The notes: generated by a model from the sequence alone, not told the origin. DNA of 64,000 bases from Yponomeuta sedellus (GCA_934045075.1 OW203725.1:958775-1022774); one strand, 5' to 3'. Shown: positions 30,531-41,202, counted from the stretch's first letter. A program made the numbers and translations.

Positions 30531-31835
30531 GGTGGTAGCGGAGCGGTGTAGAACGCCGGCCTCTCAATCGGGAGGTCGTGGGTTCAAACCCCGGCATGTA
30601 CCAATGACTTTGTTTTCTAAGTTATGTACATTTGTGAAATTATAGTAGCAACACGACTCGCCGACGGTGAAGGAAAACATCGTAAGGAAACCCTAGTGTC
30701 TAAAGTTTTAACGTACCTCAGCGCTTGCTACGCACAATGGCCCAACTATGAGGCTAATGGCCGAATACTCAAACGTCAGTCAAATCGATCACTCAGTTGA
30801 AGGGCATTCAAATTTGAACATCTGTTAAATATTAAGTGGTATACACAAACGTCATTCAAACAATTTCAGACCGTGATCAGCTGAGAAGCCGTCAAATAAA
30901 TAACAAGTCTGTTTTCATTGACAAAATATTTAAACTTACGTAGTGTATCCGATTTACGCAGAATTTGTTCGATCAATTTTAAGTTTTGTGATGAAATACG
31001 AAGTTTTTTTATAAAAATACAATAAATCATAATATGATTTATGAAACAAACTTAAATTATGGTACTAAATAATATTACCTCGTTTTGTAAAAAGCTAAAT
31101 GTTTATATTGAAATAAATCTTATACTGTCGTAGAATGAAACGTAAATGCTATCTCACTCACCAATGAATGACGTTTGAAAAGTCTACCACAATAAAAACA
31201 TTGCAGTATTGCGGGTTTTGAAAGCTATTCCCTGATAAATATTAATATAAACAAGAATTGAATGAGAATTATTATTATGCGTTATTATGCCAGTAGCATA
31301 ATAACGCAGGGTTATTAAAATTTGGTCCACTGACTGCATGAATCTATTAAGCCTTGCAACTGGTTAGATTGTATGTACAAAGACGGACTCTTTCGACTGC
31401 CGGAACCGTTATAATACTCGAAAGCATTTAACTTTGCCTCATATCTTCAAGGCACATTAGGCCCTTCCTCATCCGACAAAGAGCATAATGATGATAAGGA
31501 CATTGTTTTTCACTTAAGTTCACTGATTATTGAAACTTATTTACGATTTGAAGGACCTCGCGACCACTTTCAATTGTAACGCCTACTCAACTCGATTTGA
31601 CAGCCTATTTGACAGCTAAATCGCGCTAAGTTGCGTTCGAGTATACGAATTTTTCGCTGAGTGATGTTTAACTGCCAGTTATTTATTAAATTTAACACAA
31701 GCTTTTAACTAACGTTTGTGTATACGAATTTTGTGTTTAACGGCTTGTCAATTATTTAAGATGCCTTTAAATATTTGAATGACGTTTGAGTATTCGGCTG
31801 TGAGTGCGGAAATCTCAGGTCCAACTTACTAACTA
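30531..31835 (+). repeat. SINE family B, split by an inserted element
   Basis: Head GGCGGTGGTAGCGGAGCGG and body to CAACTATGAGGCTAA at 30757. The rest (GTGCGGAAATCTCAGG, then CTTACTAACTA) resumes at 31803. A 1.04 kb inverted-repeat element lies between. Confidence 0.88.
30760..31798. mobile_element. 1.04 kb DNA-transposon-like element with GCCGAATACTC ends
   Basis: Begins GCCGAATACTCAAACGTCAG and ends CGTTTGAGTATTCGGC. Subterminal words recur inverted: TATACACAAACGTCATTCAA near 30840 against ACGTTTGTGTATACGAATTT near 31710. A 12-bp hairpin (GCGTTATTATGC, loop CAGTA) sits at 31279-31307, the midpoint. No transposase. TSD not clear. Its position inside SINE B proves mobility. Confidence 0.75.
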
Positions 31836-32143
31836 TGATTCTTTTCCATTGGTGGCGCTAGTCAGCAACTTGTAACGCCCTAAGTGAACGCTTCTGCACC
31901 TTTATGCTTTCATATAAACACAGCTACGTGCCTCGGCGCAGACGAGACTCTTACAAATTAGACAGTCGCTGTCAGGCGCATGATTTAGAGGCGTCGCTGC
32001 TACAATGCACGACTCGCCTTCGCCAGTCCTGCCAACTTGGAAAACACTGATATTTGTACTAATAGAAGACCTCCAGTGTTTTCAGTTAAAGTTTTTAATT
32101 TCATTTAGAAGTCACAATAATGTTAGGGCATACTTATATTATA
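31836..32143. other. no recognised feature
   Basis: Non-coding stretch; nothing recognised. Confidence 0.45.
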
Positions 32144-32249
32144 AACGGGTTTAATCGCGATTATTTACTAGGTAATTACGTTTTACCGAATAAATAATAA
32201 TCGCCGTTTTATACTACTCATATATACTACGCATACTTATATGAGTATG
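32144..32249 (+). repeat. direct repeat, left copy
   Basis: GGGTTTAATCGCGATTATTT ... TATATGAGTAT, nearly identical to 33542-33648. Internally palindromic (CGATTATTTA against TAAATAATAATCG, and TACTCATATA against TATATGAGTA). Confidence 0.85.
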
Positions 32250-32257
32250 AAGCGCTC

Positions 32258-33522
32258 GTGGCCTAGCCGAACCGAGCGTCAGTTGTTGCTTAACCCACTC
32301 GAGTTAAGCAACAACTGACGCGGTTAGGTGCTGGATGGATGACCATCCCGTTACTACCGCTTGTGGCATTTTTTCCGAGCGCTTACGTGCTTCGCAAGGC
32401 ACGTTAAGTCGTTGGTGCCGGCTGTCATGTAATGGCAGTCATTAAGCCATGTCAGTGGCCTTATGGGCGGCTTGATAACTTCTGACAGTAAGGCCCGCCA
32501 CTGTCTTACAATCCTTTTTTTTTACCCAGGAGAAACCCCAATTACGGGTACCACCGGCTCGGGGGAGCACAGTGGTTATGTCGGACTCCCCGCCCTGAAA
32601 AGGGCGGTATACCGACAAAAACTCCTGGGGTGTTCCTCCGCACCGCAAAGGACGGGGCCACGGGGACGCTTACGCACACTTCCGCGACCCCGTCTGCGGG
32701 CGCCCTTTCGGGCACTCCTTCGGCGGCGCCCCCTGCCCCGTCGGTGCTCGACGACGGGGCTAGAAAACGCCGCATCTCTTCGTTGGAGCGCATAGTGGCC
32801 GAGTGCAAAAGACCTCGGCCACCACACGCCCCAACGCGCCACCCCGTCCACCCCATCGCAACCCGGTCGATGGGATGAGGAGGGCGGCGCACCTCCTCGT
32901 TGGGGCGCATGGGGGCCAATGCACTGTTGGCCCCCACACGCCCTACACGCGAGTCCCGTCGCGTTGCCCACTTGCGCCTCTCTGAAAGCAGAGAAGGCGG
33001 AGAGCGACCGTGCGGGCCTCCTCCGTGCCAGAAGGCACCCTTGGAACACGCAAGGGCGCCCTCCGGCCCGCCGTGATGGAGGCGGAGGGTCCCCCGACCC
33101 TCCGTGATCCGGCGGCCTCTCTGGTCTGACTGGTACGAGGCGCGCGCGCTTCCGCGCAGCGGCAACCCAGTCGGTCCTTCAATCGGTTGGTCGCCTGAGT
33201 CCTGCTCCACAAAGTGAAGCAGGGCCCACGCGACCCCTCCCGCCAGATTTTTCGCCGCTGGCCAGCAAGATCCCATAAAGAGAAGTTACTGACCAGCGCC
33301 CAGGGTGCACCGGCCCTTGTCACTTACCCTTCCCACTGGTTCAAGATGAATCAGTAGGAACGGAAGCGGAAGGGCACACGGGGGGTAATCTGGCATCGCA
33401 CCCCACTGTCTTACAATCCTCCGCCAACCCGGACTTGGCCCCCGTGGTGGAGTATGGCCTAACCTTCCTGCGATGCAGGAAGAGACCCGTGCCCCAGCAG
33501 TGGGGACATACAAGGGTTGTTA
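32258..33522 (+). repeat. 5S-headed SINE, split by a GC-rich retroposon
   Basis: The head at 32258-32380 has GTTAAGCAACAACTGACGCG, TGGATGACCATCCCGTTAC and ACCGCTTGTGGCA. The body runs to ACTGTCTTACAATCCT at 32515. After the insertion it resumes with the duplicated target at 33403 and ends ACATACAAGGGTTGTTATCG. The head carries an extra inverted word (TGCTTAACCCACTCGAGTTA). Confidence 0.88.
32516..33402 (-). mobile_element. 887-bp GC-rich poly(A) retroposon with 18-bp TSD
   Basis: Flanked by CCACTGTCTTACAATCCT at 32498-32515 and 33403-33420. Begins on plus with T(8), so it is a minus-strand insertion with a short poly(A). Its 3' end on minus is GGGGTTTCTCCTGGGTAAAA. Strikingly GC-rich against the AT-rich surroundings. 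A 244-codon frame (33276-32542) and overlapping long frames exist on both strands, as expected of GC-rich DNA. The minus frame repeats the words MRPNEEVRRPP and MRSNEEMRRFL, hinting at an internal duplication. I recognise no domain. Likely a 5'-truncated LINE 3' region or a SINE-like unit. Confidence 0.88.
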
Positions 33523-33541
33523 TCGATAGTTATATTTTTTT

Positions 33542-33648
33542 AACGGGTCTAATCGCGATTATTTATTAGGTAATTACGTTTTACCGAATAAATAATAATC
33601 GCCGTTTTATAATACTCATATATACTAGGTACATAATAATATGAGTAT
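33542..33648 (+). repeat. direct repeat, right copy
   Basis: AACGGGTCTAATCGCGATTA ... AATATGAGTAT. Second copy of 32144-32249, lying just beyond the 5S-headed SINE. A partial third copy (GGGTCTAATCGCGATTATTT) is at 33713-33733. Confidence 0.85.
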
Positions 33649-33924
33649 CGCGAATCATAAATACTAATCTTTAGGCATCTGAAGCACGTTATTTGTATAT
33701 TAAACGGGTGTAAGGGTCTAATCGCGATTATTTATTAAATAAAACGTCGGAAAATTAAGGCAATAACAAAGAGTATATTAACACTAAACTAAGGAGACTG
33801 TCTTTACATTACTTACGACTCCTATTTACTGTCAGCCCACGTACTATATGAAATAACCCCTGAAATTACTTTTGAGTGAGCAACGATGATCTATTTCACA
33901 TTTATATTTATATATTTATATTTG

Positions 33925-34075
33925 ACGGCCTCGGTGGCGCAGCGGTTTGGTACACTGACTGTAAAACCGAAGGTCTCGGATTCAATCCCCGGCCGGGTCA
34001 AACTAGAAAACGACCTTTTCTAGTTTGTCTCGGGTCTTGGACGTTATCAATGTACGAGTATTTATTGCATTAAAT
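33925..34075 (+). repeat. tRNA-headed SINE, family J
   Basis: GGCCTCGGTGGCGCAGCGGT with A box TGGCGCAGCGGT and B box GGATTCAATCC, then AACTAGAAAACGACCTTTTC and CTCGGGTCTTGGACGTTATC. Only copy in the window. Confidence 0.78.
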
Positions 34076-34162
34076 CTATCGTCGAGTTAGCACCTATAAC
34101 ACAAGTCATTGAGCTGTACTTAGTATAGGGCTAACGAGATCTGCATGTCGATTCAGTAAGAT

Positions 34163-34228
34163 CGTCGATCACTTCGATGGTCACTTCGTCGGTCACTTCG
34201 TCGGTCACCTCGTCGTTCACCTCACACT
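34163..34228. repeat. 12-bp minisatellite
   Basis: Five to six imperfect units of TCACTTCGTCGG / TCACCTCGTCGT. Confidence 0.8.
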
Positions 34229-35120
34229 CACCTTAATTTGACCTTCAGAACCCGAAAATATGACATTCCTTGCATAGGGGTTGACACTAATATTATTTCA
34301 GTCGAAGTCGTAGGCTATAATTTGTTTCGCATGTTTTGGCAAAACGATGCTATAAAAAAATCTTACAAACATGTTGCGTTGTCTAAAATTGTACAGTCTA
34401 AGTATTTACTAGCCTAAATCTATTGAAATGTATAAAAAAGATTATATCATTGGCAGTATACAGTGTATCCAAGTCGCTGGCATAAGAAGCAATTCTCGTG
34501 GGGTTACCATACGAGTAAAATAAAAATGCCACGATTACTGATTTATTTGCTTACAGGTAGTTCAGTAATTCAGTAATTTTTATTCTTTAAAAATATAGGC
34601 AATACATTGCTTACGCAATAATATCGAGCCTACTAGTGCGTACATTACAAAAAAAAACGATGACATCTGAACTAATGTTAAACACTGTATCTCAGACGTC
34701 AACTACCTTTTCTTACTTAGATTTCAAATATACACTGTATAATTAGGACATGCATTTATTAAATAAGGTTACACAATAAGTTTTACATAATTAGAAATTA
34801 TAAATGAATAAAATTAACAATATTCTTATCTTATTTTAACCTTAGCAAAAAATCGATAAGTGCAGTGTAATGGACGGTAAGTAAACGTGTGTAAAGTAGC
34901 GAGCATGAGGGAAAGAAGGGGGGAGGGTAATTTCGTATGTGTATTGTGTTTGTGTGAACGGGGAGTGTTCGTGCTATGTATGTCTCTATAGGAAAAATAA
35001 ATTGAAACAAATGAGAAGAGAAAGATAAGGTACGATAACTTTATTTGTGGGCTAGGTTTTACTGTATGGGTTTTAGTAGATTTTCCGTTATTTAATAGTT
35101 AAGACGAAGGAACTATTTTG
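34229..35120. other. no recognised feature
   Basis: AT-rich, no frame, no named repeat. Confidence 0.5.
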
Positions 35121-35127
35121 TTGTTAA

Positions 35128-36150
35128 GGCTTTATTACATCATATTTAGAAGGAAGAATTCAAAGAGCTGATATAAATAGAACTAAATCTTCAGGGTCAG
35201 AGGTCAGGATAGGAGTACCACAGGGATCGATTTTGGGGCCGTTCCTCTTCCTCGTATATGTAAATGATTTGCCGTTCATGGTTCAAAATATGTCAGAGAT
35301 AGTACTATTTGCAGATGACACGTCACTTATTTTCAAAATTAAGAGACAAGAAGATGACCTTGACAATACTAATGCTGCTCTCTCTCAGGTACTAAACTGG
35401 TTTACGTCTAATAACTTATTGTTAAATTCAAAAAAGACAAAATGTATAAAGTTCACTCTACCAAATGTCAAAGTAGTTGACAGCAAAGTTATATTGGGAA
35501 GGGACAAACTAGACCTTGTCGAAGAAACTGTATTTTTAGGTATCACAATTGATGCAAAGCTTCAATGGGGTCCTCATATAGAAAAATTGGCAAATAGGCT
35601 TAGCTCTGCAGCATATGCTGTTAAAAGAATTAGGGAACTAACTGACGTCGCAACTGCCAGGCTCGTTTATTTTAGTTACTTCCATAGTATCATGTCCTAC
35701 GGCATACTACTGTGGGGACGGGCAGCGGACATTGAGACCATCTTCGTCTTGCAGAAAAGAGCGATCAGATTCATCCATAAGCTAGGCAGTAGAGACTCGT
35801 TAAGAGAATTCTTTAAAGAAACAAACATCCTGACAGTTGCCAGTCAGTATATCTATGAAAATATTATGTATGTCAGGAAAAATATTAGCAACTTTAAAAC
35901 TGCAGGTAGCCAACATAATGTAAATACTAGAAATAAACATAAACTTTTGATCCCAAGATTTAGGCTGGCAAAAGTTAATACATCCTTCATGGGGCATTGT
36001 ATACGCTTCTACAATAAAATCCCTGAAGATATATTAAGTTTGACTGAAGCGCGGTTCAAAAAATGTGTAAAGTACACTTTGTGCCAAAAGAGCTACTATA
36101 ATATTAAGGATTATTTAGATGACAATGATGTCTGGAATTCAAGCATGTAA
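35128..36150 (+). pseudogene. reverse transcriptase C-terminal half (LINE ORF2)
   Basis: 340 open codons after an upstream TAA, starting GFITSYLEGRIQ. Motifs: VPQGSILGP at about residues 30-38, catalytic FADD at 61-64, then the thumb and the LINE C-terminal domain (LQKRAIRFIHKL, FYNKIPEDI), ending VWNSSM. The fingers, the motif A aspartate and the whole endonuclease are missing, so it cannot work alone. The absence of stops over 1 kb implies a recent insertion. No ATG belongs to it. Confidence 0.9.
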
Positions 36151-36324
36151 AATTCACGAGTTTTGTAGTATCTGTGTAAATTCTGTTAATTAAGGAATTT
36201 GAAAAGACTAAGTTTGGAGTTTTTTTGTCCATTTTTTCTCCAAAATGATCCAGATTTTGAAATGGACACCTAGTTTAACTTGTAACGTTCATTAAGCCGC
36301 AGTATCTGCGCTACTTTGAATAAA

Positions 36325-36413
36325 ACCTTTTCATTTCATTTCATTTCATTTCATTTCATTTCATTTTCATTTCATTTCATTTCATTTCATTTCATTTCAT
36401 TTCATTTCATTAC
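36325..36413 (+). repeat. (TTTCA)n LINE tail
   Basis: About 17 TTTCA units with one interruption (CATTTTCATTT near 36361). It follows the LINE 3' UTR directly. Sister copies end in only two or three units (46923, 56106). Confidence 0.95.
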
Positions 36414-36585
36414 GTTTTTTTATTTATTAAAAGTGTATGAACCTACTACATAAAAATGACACCGGGAAAGTTTGGTTCTATGGGCTAACGTTTGGTATAC
36501 TCTGTCGATTCTCAAGTACTAGGGGAACGTAGGTCATAGATGTGTTGTTTCTGTTTAATAATTTTGTGAGGAAATCAATCAAGTC

Positions 36586-36885
36586 TCAATATAAAAGTGT
36601 AATTGAGTATCTGACTGAACCACTAAGTATTACTTTTATCACAGCTCTGTAAGCTCTTTCAAGACATAACACGGAATTCTGGGGAGCACGCCATACGCCT
36701 ATATCATACGTGTAGTCACCAATCCTAACTTGTCGCTCATTTACATTGCCATGAAAGGGCAACTCTCCGATTCCAATGGTTTCTAGTTTATCCAGCAGAA
36801 TGGGAACAGAGACAGTTTCGACAGCTTTGGAAAAATCCAAAAGCATATTATCTTTAGTATTTTGCGTGTGATCGACAAGCTACTA
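36586..36885 (-). pseudogene. RT remnant with internal deletion, third LINE family
   Basis: Minus frame reads MLLDFSKAVETVSVPILLDK, a decayed motif A (normally SKAFDTV), then RQVRIGDYTYD, then abruptly LCLERAYRAVIKVILS, which is C-terminal LINE sequence. The catalytic FADD region is deleted. Open upstream to about 36885 (VDHTQNTKDN). Confidence 0.75.
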
Positions 36886-36940
36886 ATATCACACCGTTAA
36901 TAACATTGTTTATTAGACGCTTTATATGTGCGCCATTAAT

Positions 36941-37008
36941 ACTCGGTCACCAAACTAGTTGCTAATGTGTGTTAATACACACATTAGCAACTAGTTTGGT
37001 GACCGAGT
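36941..37008. repeat. perfect 31-bp hairpin with 6-nt loop
   Basis: ACTCGGTCACCAAACTAGTT... is followed after TTAATA by its exact reverse complement. No mismatch in 31 pairs. Not followed by a T run, and not at the end of any element I can define. Confidence 0.95.
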
Positions 37009-37845
37009 TTAGTTGCCGTGGATTTTCTTCTTCTTCTTAAAGTGCTTCTTCATTACTTAAGGTTGGTAGTTAGTTCTTTACAGCGTTCTCTGTTCCGTGC
37101 AATTCTGAATAGTCTTAACGAGGTTTCGCTCTTTGATGTTGCACAATCATGACGTCTTACTCCTTATCATTTTGTAACTGACTCATTTACGAATTTCAAG
37201 TCGTCGATGGAACTGTAAAGAGAACATGTATAAGTCACTATTAACAGCTTCTCTATGTTCGCCTTCTTACAATATGTTATGTAGTTCTATAATATAATAT
37301 ATAGATAAAATCTATCAAAGCGCGAGTCAGACTCGAACACAAAGAGAGACGTATTAATCTATTCTGCGTTTTTTTTTATTTCAGTAAACTATTTAGTGGG
37401 GGATTTCGCACATAGCTGAATTGTATTATTAATTTGTTACAAGTTTTTGCCGTAGGTAAATCAAAAACAGAAATCTTAAAAAACACATTTCTTGGCACTT
37501 TTGTTTCGTTTTATATTTTAGCGTTTCGGAGCGTTTAAATATGACATCTACATAATTTGGGCGGTTAGCACGAAAACACTGTGTTTTCAAGTAGACTTTC
37601 TTTATTTGTTTTTTTTTTTTCTATTTACAGATAAAAACATTGACACAGTAATTTGCACTCGATGTAATGTTAAATAGAAAGTGTTATATGAACGTACTTA
37701 CGCATAGAACGTATTTTTTTCATATTTTGCTCCGTCATGGTTAGACCCAGTTTTTCCAAACTTTGTCAATATTTTCCGGCCAGCATCTGGTCACACTTCA
37801 CACACACACAAACGAATAGTTTGCTTTTAAATCAAGACTTAATTC
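37009..37845. other. no recognised feature
   Basis: AT-rich DNA without frame or named repeat. 37850-37890 holds a family H head (GCGCTACGGCGGTGAAGAGA). Confidence 0.5.
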
Positions 37846-38063
37846 TACACTAGCGCTACGGCGGTGAAGAGAACTACAAATGTCAATGAAATTGGTATTC
37901 TGAAGGTTCGATTCGCAGCTCACTTCGATCATGAACTCGCACATGAATTCGATTACATCTGTCAAAATCAAAAGTTACTCTCCTTTAGGTGAACTCACGA
38001 TCGAATCCCATAATGTAGAAGATAACTCATAATTTTTTGTTGAAACCAGTATTATTATAGTAA

Positions 38064-38270
38064 TGTTATGTATCTCAGGCACATTTGTGAAGTTCAAGGA
38101 GAAATACCCCTCGCTAATTGTGAATGATAACATCGTAAAGAAACCTGACTGGCTGATATGTTCATATAACTCGCTGTTCGCATATCTGAGGTGGGCACGC
38201 GTGGTGATCAAGCCTATATTCTTTCTGAAAGAAGATCTGTGCTCTACAGTGGGATGTATATAATATACTG
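38064..38270 (+). repeat. SINE family G body
   Basis: TATGTATCTCAGGCACATTT, TGATAACATCGTAAAGAAAC, GAGGTGGGCACGCGTGGTGA and TGCTCTACAGTGGGATGTAT. No tRNA-like head. Confidence 0.65.
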
Positions 38271-38364
38271 TATATTTTAAGAACATTAATTATTATGAAG
38301 TAAGAAAGAATAAATATAATGTGGGTTGAATGGCGAATGTGAGTGGAATGACTGGTAAGAAACG

Positions 38365-38550
38365 CTCTAGGCGAACATACTTCGACCCGTATTTGGTCGA
38401 ATAGGGGACGTGTTAGCAAAGGGCAGGATAAAACGTACCCAAAACCGTCTCGCATGCAACGACTAATAAATGGCGATGAAGTGATAGTAATTAACCAGGA
38501 TCGTATAATAGCAACTGGCAGTCCCTGCATCTGCTCACCCCTCTGGGATA
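38365..38550 (+). repeat. LINE 3' coding remnant, family K
   Basis: GGTCGAATAGGGGACGTGTT, GCATGCAACGACTAATAAAT, ACCAGGATCGTATAATAGCA and CTGCTCACCCCTCTGGGATA. Same family as 50255-50575 (reverse) and 52300-52490. The better-kept copy encodes TYIDQIGDVLAKGKIKSTRK. Confidence 0.7.
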
Positions 38551-38569
38551 CAGAGGTGCCCTTTTTTGA

Positions 38570-39318
38570 TATCAACCCTTTGTATTTCCACACGCTGGAG
38601 CACGGGTCTCTTAAGGTTAGGTCACACTCTACCACGGGGCCAAGCCTGGGTAAGTGGAGGATTATAAGACAGAGGCGGGCCTTAAGTTACCAAGCTGCCC
38701 ATAAGGCCTCCGACATTAAGATTGCAAACAGAAACCCATCATGCTGAACTATGGAAAACAGAAACGAAATGCAAACAAGCCAGAGAGGCCCTACCAACAA
38801 TATCATCATAAATGCCATGGCATTTATGACGAGCCATTGAACACTGAATAAACACCTCCACGCTATGGGACTGACCGACATCCCGTTATGTCGACTATGC
38901 CTCAAGGAAGAAGAACTACCCGCGACGTGTTCATTCACTGAGGGAGCGTGGAAGTGCAACGAACATCGATAATAGGAAAGCTGGGATCCTTCGGGAGGCC
39001 AGCAGTGACCTGGGTGCACTGCTGGCTTTCTGAAAAAAGATTGGCTGGCTGGAGTGATCTCACAATGGCCCAACTATGAGGCTGAGTGCGGAGAAAACAG
39101 GATAAACTAACTGAAGCCTCTGACATGGCTTAACGACTTCCATTGCGCGACAGAAGGCGCTATCGGCTTCGCATGCCTTGCGAAGCACGGAAGCGCTCGG
39201 AAAAAATATCACAAGCAGTAGTCACGATACGGTCACCCATCCAGCACCTGACTGCGCCTGTTGTTGCTTAAGTCAAGTGATTGATTCCAATCATTCGGTT
39301 CGCCTAGGCCACGAGCGG
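38570..39318 (-). repeat. 5S-headed SINE, split by a LINE fragment
   Basis: Tail side 38570-38716 (ATCAACCCTTTGTATTTCC to GCCTCCGACAT). Head side 39116-39318 (GCCTCTGACATGGCTTAACG to GGTTCGCCTAGGCCACGAGC). The 11-bp GCCTCYGACAT is duplicated around the insertion. Confidence 0.87.
38717..39115 (+). mobile_element. LINE C-terminal fragment with 11-bp TSD
   Basis: Bounded by GCCTCCGACAT (38706-38716) and GCCTCTGACAT (39116-39126). On plus it encodes HAMGLTDIPLCRLCLKEEE, the Cys-rich knuckle seen after the RT/RNase H part of R1- or Jockey-type ORF2 proteins, followed by decayed sequence. The last part (CAATGGCCCAACTATGAGGC, AGTGCGG) matches the 3' end of SINE B, so the LINE and SINE B may share their 3' end. 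Confidence 0.7.
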
Positions 39319-39464
39319 CGTGGCCTTATGTTTGTGATATTACGAAGTAGGTTTAGGTAAACCAGCTAGGTGACAAAGATGTAAATACACTGATACTGAG
39401 GCTATGTATTTGCTCAAATGTACATCCAAACAAAACCACGACCTCCGGCAGTACTTTGTACTTT

Positions 39465-39800
39465 AGATAGATAGATAAAACATTTATTCACATAAGACAC
39501 ACACGTATACAATGCATAGCAATACAAAACCAAATACCAGTCCAAAGCAAAAATAAAACAGTAGCATACATAAAAAGCAAAAAAACTCAGAAGATAAGTC
39601 ATACACGGTACTGTAGTGTACCTAGGCAATGTAATGGACTGGGAGTGATCAACCTAGGTGTGGCAAATGTGAATGGGCTCCGACTCATCATGTGCTGAAA
39701 GTTCAGGAAGAACTTCAGCGCTGGTATTCTGCCGGTACCCGGTGTGAGCGGCATGCAGCGCTAAGGGAGCTGAGGTATGGTAGTCATAACTGCTATCGTA
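39465..39800. repeat. dispersed repeat, family L
   Basis: A short TAGATAGATAGATA tail then ACATTTATTCACATAAGACA. The far side is AGGTGTGGCAAATGTGAATG and CTTCAGCGCTGGTATTCTGC. A related block lies in the element at 369-973 (about 420-715). Probably a LINE 3' end on minus. Confidence 0.55.
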
Positions 39801-39834
39801 CCGAATGAAATAGTGTAAATACCGGAATAATAAG

Positions 39835-39955
39835 CTCAGTTTATCAGGAGGGCGCTGGAACGGTTAGCCAGTGGTCCTGGCATGGGTAGAATTTTAAGCC
39901 TCTAAATAAATAGTTTTATTAAATTGTCCTTAGCACAGGTTAGTGCCTTAAAAAG
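39835..39955 (+). repeat. SINE family A fragment
   Basis: TCAGTTTATCAGGAGGGCGC, GGCATGGGTAGAATTTTAAG and GTCCTTAGCACAGGTTAGTG. The T-arm is deleted. Confidence 0.7.
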
Positions 39956-41202
39956 AATATAAATAAATATATTCAATCTGGATAAACTTTGTGTACTCAA
40001 AGTCACAGACATTGAGTAATTTTATAAACATGAATTATTAAAAACCTATTTAGAGGCTAAAAATTCCACCCATGCCGGGATTCGAACCCGCAACCTCTGG
40101 CTACCCGTGCCAGCACTCTTTCCAACTGAGCTAATGGGCGACTCACCGGCATCAGTGAAATTTCGAACCTCTTTACATTATTCTCTGTATTACGCCCAGG
40201 TAGCATTACTACGTCATTTTGACGTCCATATACAGTCCTCTTCGACGTAAAAGACGTCATTTTACGACGTCGGGTTAACCCTCAGATGACGTGAATTTGT
40301 CACAGCCTTACGACGTTAGTTGAAGACGTCGGCACCATATGACGTGCAATGTATGCCGTGCATCGTAAGTCTTATGTAGTATCACAAAACGTCAGTAAGA
40401 CGTTGAGAAATACTTAAGTACCAGCCCTTATGAAGTTCTAAAGACGTCACATTCTATCACAACCTTATATTGACATACGCATTCCTACTTATCTTCCCGT
40501 TTGAGAGACGAGGGCTGTAAAATAAAACAAAATTTAAGTAAATAGTACTAAACCATATTTTAAATCAAATTACGTTATGAAAATCATAAAAAACCGACCA
40601 AATGCGAGTCGGAGACGCGCACCGACAACTTCGTACCAACAGTATGCCATGTATTTAGAAAAAAACTCATAGGTACATACTAGTCTTGAAAATCACCCTT
40701 TGAGCACTAAATCTTCAATATAACTAACATCCGTGATCTGGTAGTAGCAGTAGCCGATCGTATTCTTCGCTCTCTTGGACTGGTCAATATACTTCACAGC
40801 GTCTAGGTGTGAGCCAATTTTTCTTACAATCACTCAATATACTGCACCACCATCTTTTTCACAAATTAAGCGTACCTAACCTACATTTCTTTGAGCACAC
40901 GCGCACGTTAACGAAGAATTTTTAATATTGCCTGTCTGTACGAGTATCACTCAGTTCGCGCGTTCCGAATTGTGGCTAACGCACTTGGATTGTTTGGAAG
41001 CGCAACAAATGGATTGTTTTAATATTAGTGTAATTATTAATGATCGTAGGTGTTCAATAGGTGTAATTATAATACTTATGTGTTGGGAATGGAATAGGTA
41101 TGTAATATCAAACTTGATTTCAAGCTCCCATTTTAAGTTCGAAATAAAAAAACGGAACGTAGTTTTGTTTAGCTCTAAGGATTCGTTCTTTTTATAAGTG
41201 TT

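Larger units (their letters stand above)
35121..36413 (+). mobile_element. 5'-truncated CR1/Jockey-like LINE, second family
   Basis: Coding part 35128-36150, 3' UTR with AAATGATCCAGATTTTGAAA and CGCTACTTTGAATAAAACC, then a (TTTCA)n tail. Distinct from the 11171-15990 family by sequence, but its C-terminus has the same style (YYNIKDYLDD). Two more 3' ends of this family are at 46800-46965 and 55853-56120. Confidence 0.88.

Noticed and set aside
30276..30551. 91-codon frame
   Set aside because: Produced by the GCAGC-rich tandem repeat and then the SINE B head.
32542..33276. Host gene encoding a 244-residue protein
   Set aside because: Lies wholly inside a retroposon with an 18-bp TSD; overlapping long frames on both strands are expected from its GC richness; no domain recognised.
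36941..37008. Rho-independent terminator
   Set aside because: Eukaryotic DNA, 31-bp stem, no following T run, no adjacent gene.
38162..38635. 157-codon minus-strand frame
   Set aside because: Runs across SINE G, family K and 5S-headed SINE fragments; a chance opening across repeats.
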